Made by a program: the position numbers and the translations under genes. DNA of 50,326 nucleotides from Prochlorococcus sp. AG-449-J16 (GTDB lineage Bacteria > Cyanobacteriota > Cyanobacteriia > PCC-6307 > Cyanobiaceae): the NCBI GenBank assembly GCA_003209565.1, contig QCQK01000008.1, forward strand, positions 1-50,326, given 5' to 3'. The notes under the pieces were generated by a model, which was not told where the DNA came from, made no database searches, and saw only the letters and a program-made list of their open reading frames with translations. Every line of letters starts with the position of its first letter. Positions within the stretch are counted from its first letter, which is position 1. Below, one piece after another: positions 46,235 through 50,326 of this stretch.

Positions 46235-46368
46235 TTATTCCTGAGGACCTTTCTCACAACCTATAACTGGATAATTAATTACTGTTTTTGATATTATCCA
46301 ATACTGATAGCAACTATTCCAATACCAACTAAAGCTCTGGATCTCTTGCTTGAGATGAGATTTTTCAT
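46235..46368 (-). pseudogene. Frameshifted small single-TM gene (~44 aa)
   Basis: On the minus strand a frame starts MKNLISSKRSRALVGIGIVA and soon hits a stop, while the next frame continues as YQYWIISKTVINYPVIGCEKGPQE with a stop at 46235. Adding one T (GCTAT to GCTTAT) joins them into a single 44-residue protein with one membrane helix. The total length of 134 bases is one short of a whole number of codons, in agreement. It is either a broken gene or a sequencing error. No family is recognised. Confidence 0.5.
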
Positions 46369-46549
46369 TGAGTATTTATAGTTGTTACACACTAGAGATT
46401 ATTACGTGGATATTTTGTTTTTAAGAGATAAATAACATTTAAACCTAAATTTATAATTTTTTAAAAATACTTTTTAAATATAAGATATCTTGAAAATCCT
46501 TAATCAATCAATTCTTATATTTCCTTCTCTCAGTATTCTTGGTTTGTAT

Positions 46550-46579
46550 TTGACAGTCTTTTTATAATTAAAATAAGAT
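46550..46579 (+). promoter_or_regulatory. Sigma-70-like promoter before the 46592 gene
   Basis: TTGACA at 46550-46555 and TAAGAT at 46574-46579 are 18 bases apart. A TATAAT also lies at 46563-46568. The elements precede the small frame at 46592 by 12-24 bases. They are suggestive but not unique in such AT-rich DNA. Confidence 0.4.
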
Positions 46580-46591
46580 TATTCTTCTTTT

Positions 46592-46723
46592 ATGAAAGAT
46601 AAAGAATTTAATGTAACTCAAGGAATGGCATTGCTACTTTTGAAGCCATTAAATTTGCCTGCTAACTACGTCCTTAATCTCATAATTTATATAACTAATC
46701 CCAGCAACAATATTGGTTACTAA
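46592..46723 (+). CDS. Possible small protein (43 aa)
   Basis: A 43-residue frame starts MKDKEFNVTQGMALLLLKPL, with moderately hydrophobic segments. A promoter-like TTGACA/TAAGAT pair precedes it. It ends 9 bases before the convergent 46824 frame. No family is recognised. Confidence 0.4.
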   Translation: MKDKEFNVTQGMALLLLKPLNLPANYVLNLIIYITNPSNNIGY

Positions 46724-46731
46724 GAGCCTTC

Positions 46732-46824
46732 CTAAACTGGTTTGGTTTTCCTCCAATCTTGAGCGATTAACTTTTCCCTTTCATCTCTAGCTTTATCAAC
46801 TTTAATTTCTTCTCTGGTTGTCAT
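46732..46824 (-). CDS. Possible small charged protein (30 aa)
   Basis: A 30-residue frame, MTTREEIKVDKARDEREKLI, ends WRKTKPV, highly charged and helical. The composition, with no rare codons and a balanced charge pattern, is better than expected by chance, but the size is near the limit. Between 46825 and 46975 I see only T-rich sequence. Confidence 0.35.
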   Translation of the reverse strand: MTTREEIKVDKARDEREKLIAQDWRKTKPV

Positions 46825-46975
46825 AAGAGGTGGATTTTTTTCCTAAAACTCTAAGGATTATTCCAGAGTCAAAAAACAAATATTCAAAAAAGTTATCTTT
46901 TTTTTTTTTGAAAATCTTTTTACCTTTGACGATTCGAATTTATTAGCCAAAAATCTTCTGTCAATCTTAATTATT

Positions 46976-47263
46976 TTATGTTTTTTCAATTGGAGCCATT
47001 GTTAATCCTTTGCTGAAGAGTTGCTCATGATATAGCTCTGCCTGTTCAAGATTCCCTCTCCATACTTCCGCTGATCCTGTTTTGTCGACTTTGATGGTTA
47101 GATCCCATGCCCTTTTTTCATTCATGCTTGGAATTACTGTTAGAAGAGAATTTGCGACATTTTGAAAAGTATTAAAACTATCATCAAGAACTATAACCCT
47201 TGCTTCTGGATATTTTGCTTTAGAGTTCTTTCGATCTAAGACTTTACTGAATGAATTAAACAT
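46976..47263 (-). CDS. clpS: Clp protease adaptor ClpS (divergent form)
   Basis: This 95-residue protein fits the ClpS fold: ARVIVLDDSFNTFQNVANSLLTVIPSMNEKRAWDLTIKVDKTGSAEVWRGNLEQAELYHEQLFSKGLTMAPIE. ClpS delivers N-end-rule substrates to the Clp protease. The usual LLNDDxTxMxFV loop is LDDSFNTFQNV here and the HxxG-type turn is altered, so it resembles the second cyanobacterial ClpS (ClpS2) rather than ClpS1. No clpA or clpC is adjacent. Confidence 0.82.
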   Translation of the reverse strand: MFNSFSKVLDRKNSKAKYPEARVIVLDDSFNTFQNVANSLLTVIPSMNEKRAWDLTIKVDKTGSAEVWRGNLEQAELYHEQLFSKGLTMAPIEKT

Positions 47264-47331
47264 TATTGTCTGTAATAGTTTAAGTCAATGAAAAATTCCG
47301 CTTAATTTCTTCAATTGAAAAGTAATTAAAA

Positions 47332-47405
<74 letters not shown>

Positions 47406-47438
47406 ATGAAATTATTGTAAGACATTGATTGTACTTAA

Positions 47439-47918
47439 TTACGATTTTTGAAAATTAATTTGTTTGTTGGCCTCATATATAGCAATTCCGCATGCTACAG
47501 AAAGGTTTAGACTCCTAACACCTTTTTGATCATTGTTTTCAGTCTGTAAATTCGGCATAAAAATTGATATTAAAAAGTCGCTTTTATCAATAATGGAATC
47601 TGGCAATCCTGAATCTTCTCTCCCAAATAGCAAAATATCATCTTGTTTAAATTTAAAATCATTCAAATATAATCCATTTTTTTTACTAAAAGAAATTATT
47701 CTTTTTTTTGCTTTTGAATCCAAAAATTTATCAAAATTCTCATACTTATTTATAGGAACTAGAGGCCAGTAGTCTAATCCTGCTCTTTTTAAATATTTAT
47801 CTTCTAGTTTAAAACCCAGGGGCTCTATAAGATTTAAGGGTATATTAAATGCAGCACATGATCTGGCAATATTACCAGTATTTTGCGGGATTCTAGGTTC
47901 AAAAAGAGCGACTTCCAA
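47439..47918 (-). CDS. trmL: tRNA (cytidine(34)-2'-O)-methyltransferase TrmL
   Basis: This 159-residue SPOUT methyltransferase has NTGNIARSCAAF near residues 14-25, LLFGREDSGLP near 96-106 and the knot segment GVRSLNLSVACGIAIYEA near 133-150. TrmL modifies the wobble base of tRNA-Leu. Length is as in the family. It lies 2 bases downstream of cobU on the same strand. The product could be a close SPOUT relative, but TrmL is the best call. Confidence 0.93.
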   Translation of the reverse strand: MEVALFEPRIPQNTGNIARSCAAFNIPLNLIEPLGFKLEDKYLKRAGLDYWPLVPINKYENFDKFLDSKAKKRIISFSKKNGLYLNDFKFKQDDILLFGREDSGLPDSIIDKSDFLISIFMPNLQTENNDQKGVRSLNLSVACGIAIYEANKQINFQKS

Positions 47919-47920
47919 AT

Positions 47921-48481
47921 TTAAGTAGGTATTTCAATGCTTATTTCATCTATTTTGATTGCTCTGCCATTTATTGCCAGCCAATTATCTTTTGCTATTT
48001 TGGTTATTCTCTTTTGAAGCTCGCCGATTCTTTCAATATAAGTATTACCAATTTTATATTCAGAGACCAGACTCCAACCTACTTGTTCTCCAACAATAAA
48101 TGTTATGTTTTTTCTTTTCATTAAGAGACTAATAAGTGAATTCATTTTTGTTGACCATTCATTTTGTTCCTTTCCAATAATTTCCATAACGAATCCGCCA
48201 ATCGAATCTATTAAAAGTGGACCTTCTTCTTTCCTTAGTGTATTTAATATATCTGTCGTTTCTATTAATTTCCAATCTTTTGGCCTTCTTTTTCGATGTG
48301 AATTAATTTTATCTTGCCATTCTTTATCATTTACATTGTTTTTAGATAAAGCGACATACGATAATTTTTTTATACCTTTTGCAAGATGCTCTGCGAATTC
48401 ACTTTTGCCACTCTTTGTTCCCCCCGTAATAAAAACTATATGAGATGAATAATCACTAATGTTTAAATCTTTGGTATTCAT
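47921..48481 (-). CDS. cobU: Adenosylcobinamide kinase/guanylyltransferase CobU
   Basis: This 186-residue enzyme phosphorylates adenosylcobinamide and adds GMP in the nucleotide-loop steps of cobalamin synthesis. The P-loop FITGGTKSGKSEFAEHLA near residues 17-34, the HRKRRPKDW block near 62-70, and LLIDSIGGFVMEI near 94 fit CobU/CobP. In Prochlorococcus the product is pseudocobalamin-type corrinoids. It is next to trmL, with a 2-base gap. Confidence 0.92.
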   Translation of the reverse strand: MNTKDLNISDYSSHIVFITGGTKSGKSEFAEHLAKGIKKLSYVALSKNNVNDKEWQDKINSHRKRRPKDWKLIETTDILNTLRKEEGPLLIDSIGGFVMEIIGKEQNEWSTKMNSLISLLMKRKNITFIVGEQVGWSLVSEYKIGNTYIERIGELQKRITKIAKDNWLAINGRAIKIDEISIEIPT

Positions 48482-48491
48482 AAATTCTCTA

Positions 48492-48803
48492 TTATTTAGA
48501 GAAATACCACCATGTTGCTAAAGGAATAATTGTTGCAGCAACTAACAAACCAATAACTATGTAAGTAGCAGTTGAACTCTCAGTATCTTTTGATCTCATA
48601 GTGTTAAAATTTGGATCAACTACAGGGTTATCAATGGATGAAGGCTGACTTTTTTCGTAATTTATAACAGTTTTCTGTTGAGTAATACCAAAATATTTAT
48701 TTAAACTACTAATTTCGCTTGCGTACGTAATTGAGGGGATAATAATAAAAATTAAGCCAGTAAAAATAAGCGAAAGTATATATTTATTGATGTTTAGGTT
48801 CAT
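48492..48803 (-). CDS. Exported/membrane protein with two hydrophobic ends
   Basis: This 103-residue protein has an N-terminal signal-type helix (residues about 7-27, ending ITYASE, a possible cleavage site), a polar middle of about 50 residues and a C-terminal membrane helix (about 80-98, YIVIGLLVAATIIPLATWWYF). It is probably a lumenal or periplasmic loop held in the membrane at its C-terminus. No family is recognised. It lies 10 bases upstream of cobU and may share its transcript. Confidence 0.6.
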   Translation of the reverse strand: MNLNINKYILSLIFTGLIFIIIPSITYASEISSLNKYFGITQQKTVINYEKSQPSSIDNPVVDPNFNTMRSKDTESSTATYIVIGLLVAATIIPLATWWYFSK

Positions 48804-48914
48804 TTTTAAAAGTTTTGATTAATTATATATTAAAAACAATATGTTTGAGTAATTTTAAATGTACTAAACAATATAATGTTTGCATAATTTAATTAGAAAT
48901 AACATATTTAAAAT

Positions 48915-49541
48915 ATGGGATTCAATGGGAAATCATTAATATTAGTCGGTGCTATACTTTTTATTTTTCAGATAGCAAATTTCATTTCAATAGAAACTAT
49001 CACTCCTGAACTTGAAAGAGCACAAGTGTTAGCTGCAATAGCTTCACTAATTATTATTTTGATAGGTTTTTTATTTAAACAATTCGAACCATTAGCTGGT
49101 GAGAAAGCTGCTTTAAAAGGAGAAAATAAGTTTCTCTTTGATAAAAACATGCCGGACGAAGTTATTGATGAACTTGCATGGGGTTCTGAAGCGATATTAA
49201 CTTCTACAGCAGCAGCAGCAATATTAATCCACAATGATGGAATTAATATATTGAGGAGGGGAATTACTTCAAGTAATGATTTTAAACCTGGGGAAACTTG
49301 TCTGAGATCTATAAAAGATATGAAATTAATATCATTGGCAAACACTAAATTTTATCCAGGAAGAGATGAATTTTTTGATTTTTGTGCAGAAATTCCATCT
49401 GTTTTAGTTGTCCCTATAAATAATAAGGCTTTTATATTGATAGGAGGCTGGAGTGCTAAGTGTTTTACGAAGTCTGATGAAAAATGGATTGATAACTGGT
49501 CCAAAAAAATTAATAATATTTTTTCAAAAAATAAAATTTAA
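48915..49541 (+). CDS. CCB2/CCB4-like cofactor assembly protein (DUF2930)
   Basis: This 208-residue protein has two N-terminal membrane helices (about residues 7-25 and 37-55) and a soluble domain with a conserved DELAWGSEAILTSTAAAAILIH block near 84-105, PGETCLRSIKDMK near 124 and FYPGRDEFFDF near 143. It matches the cyanobacterial DUF2930 family related to plant CCB2/CCB4. In algae and plants these help attach heme c(i) to cytochrome b6. The role here is inferred by homology. Confidence 0.85.
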   Translation: MGFNGKSLILVGAILFIFQIANFISIETITPELERAQVLAAIASLIIILIGFLFKQFEPLAGEKAALKGENKFLFDKNMPDEVIDELAWGSEAILTSTAAAAILIHNDGINILRRGITSSNDFKPGETCLRSIKDMKLISLANTKFYPGRDEFFDFCAEIPSVLVVPINNKAFILIGGWSAKCFTKSDEKWIDNWSKKINNIFSKNKI

Positions 49542-50161
49542 AAATAAATTATTGATTTAACTCTTTTATCTTTTGCTTTAAAACTTACTGATTCAGTATT
49601 TAGATTATAGTAAGCATTTTCTGAATTTATTTCGTATTTATTTTCGCTATTTTCACCCTTTAATATGTACTTTACTGGATTAAAGAATTCAATTATGTTA
49701 TCTAAACCCAATTTGGCTTTCCCAGAATTTAAAATGATATTTTCATTCTCAAATCTTATATTTCCCTCTAATAGATAATTAGTCTCTTCTATATTCCAAA
49801 TGAAATTATCAGCATATAAAATATCCTCATCTTTTCTAAGAGTTTTTAATTTAACATTCCCTTTCAATTTTAGGATTCTATTGTTGTCTGATAATGTAGA
49901 TTCTTCTGAACTAATAATATATTTAGTTTCTTCACCATTGAATATATTTATGATAGGTTTTTGTGATTTAAATTTTAGTTCAATATTGTCATAACTTGAA
50001 TTTGGACTGGTAATAGAATATATTTTTTCTCCCTTTTTAGAGAAAATATTCATATCTAAACTTTCTATTTTTTGTATTACTTTATTTTCTTCAATGACAT
50101 TTGGAGCACATCCAAAAATAAGAAAGAGTAAGAAAATAAAAAATCTATGAAATTTGCTCAA
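49538..50161 (-). CDS. lptC: LPS export protein LptC (lipoprotein)
   Basis: This 207-residue protein has an N-terminal signal with a lipobox-like LIFGC near residue 18, then a repeated beta structure (YSITSPNSSYDNIELKF, ILKLKGNVKLKTL, LLEGNIRFENENIILNSGKAKL) typical of LptC/LptA-family jelly-roll domains. LptC links the inner-membrane LptBFG ABC exporter to the periplasmic LptA bridge. The start at 50161 is TTG; no ATG fits, and the start falls almost exactly at the boundary with the metG fragment, so the true 5' end may be altered by a rearrangement. Confidence 0.82.
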   Translation of the reverse strand: MSKFHRFFIFLLFLIFGCAPNVIEENKVIQKIESLDMNIFSKKGEKIYSITSPNSSYDNIELKFKSQKPIINIFNGEETKYIISSEESTLSDNNRILKLKGNVKLKTLRKDEDILYADNFIWNIEETNYLLEGNIRFENENIILNSGKAKLGLDNIIEFFNPVKYILKGENSENKYEINSENAYYNLNTESVSFKAKDKRVKSIIYF

Positions 50162-50326
50162 CCTAGCAATTAATACAAATTTGTATTTAAATGATAATCA
50201 GCCATGGATGTTAATAAAAGAGAAAGATAATTTAACTAAGGTTAAAGAAATTATTTACAACGTATTAGAAAGTACCCGAATAATAGGATTATTATTACTA
50301 CCTTTATTGCCAGAATTATCTTCAAA
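50151..50326 (+). pseudogene. metG: 5'-truncated metG C-terminal fragment
   Basis: Reading rightward from 50151 to the window end, the frame encodes LNLAINTNLYLNDNQPW, then KVKEIIYNVLESTRIIGLLLLPLLPELSS. This is the anticodon-binding region of methionyl-tRNA synthetase (about the last third of the enzyme). A stop (TGA at 50148) precedes it and nothing upstream encodes the catalytic part; lptC occupies that DNA on the other strand. Either metG was cut by a real rearrangement or the contig ends in an inversion chimera. The gene continues past the right edge. Confidence 0.8.

Noticed and set aside
46890..46911. Long poly-T tract downstream of clpS
   Set aside because: There is no stem before it on either strand that would make a terminator. 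It is probably a simple homopolymer.

Overview
The window looks like a contig from a high-light-adapted Prochlorococcus. The evidence is very AT-rich DNA, short intergenic gaps, and a marine picocyanobacterial gene set: chlH, acsF, a tiny psb30-like gene, Ycf20, Ycf36, a CCB2/CCB4-like cytochrome b6 cofactor factor, and many cyanobacteria-only DUF families. Genes run in short blocks on both strands. There is no prophage, CRISPR array or IS element.

Layout. 0-5.3 kb: an HNH nuclease, a TauE-type permease, an intergenic small-RNA candidate, a pair of small unknown genes, and a three-gene ABC-2 exporter. 5.3-8.4 kb: tRNA-fMet, asparaginase, ycf36, rsfS and a DUF3318 membrane protein. 8.5-15.6 kb: carB, a DUF6447 protein, an MsbA-like exporter, a mini S4 protein, tpiA and folP. 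15.6-24.4 kb: chlH, dapB, an unknown membrane protein, a UbiH-type hydroxylase, and the small DUF2949/DUF3038/DUF4335 block. 24.4-34.9 kb: mfd, a TerC-type gene, fmt, tldE, tldD, acsF, DUF2996 and an unknown membrane protein. 34.9-42.9 kb: an RNase II/R-like protein without recognisable catalytic motifs, a split UPF0016 (Gdt1/Mnx) exporter, a YkgJ cysteine-cluster protein, psb30, a HAD phosphatase, ycf20, rpmF, an FtsH with a destroyed zinc site, a membrane protein and a peroxiredoxin. 42.9-47 kb: an accessory stretch of very small genes, a ribbon-helix-helix regulator with palindromes on both sides, a secreted thioredoxin-like protein, and a frameshifted small gene. 47-50.3 kb: clpS, a CAT-anticodon tRNA, trmL, cobU, a small membrane protein, the CCB-like gene, lptC, and a 5'-truncated metG fragment at the right edge.

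Together these genes cover chlorophyll synthesis (chlH, acsF), translation and its quality control (tRNAs, fmt, rsfS, rpmF, trmL), protein turnover (tldD/E, clpS, FtsH-like), envelope transport (ABC exporters, lptC) and core metabolism (carB, tpiA, folP, dapB).

The most notable observations are two apparent pseudoenzymes about 3-5 kb apart (the RNase II/R-like protein and the FtsH-like protein), the terminator-ended antisense-strand RNA candidate near 1.4 kb, the regulator flanked by AGTGTNACACT palindromes, and the lptC/metG junction at the contig edge, which may be an inversion chimera. No wholly new multi-gene system is evident.
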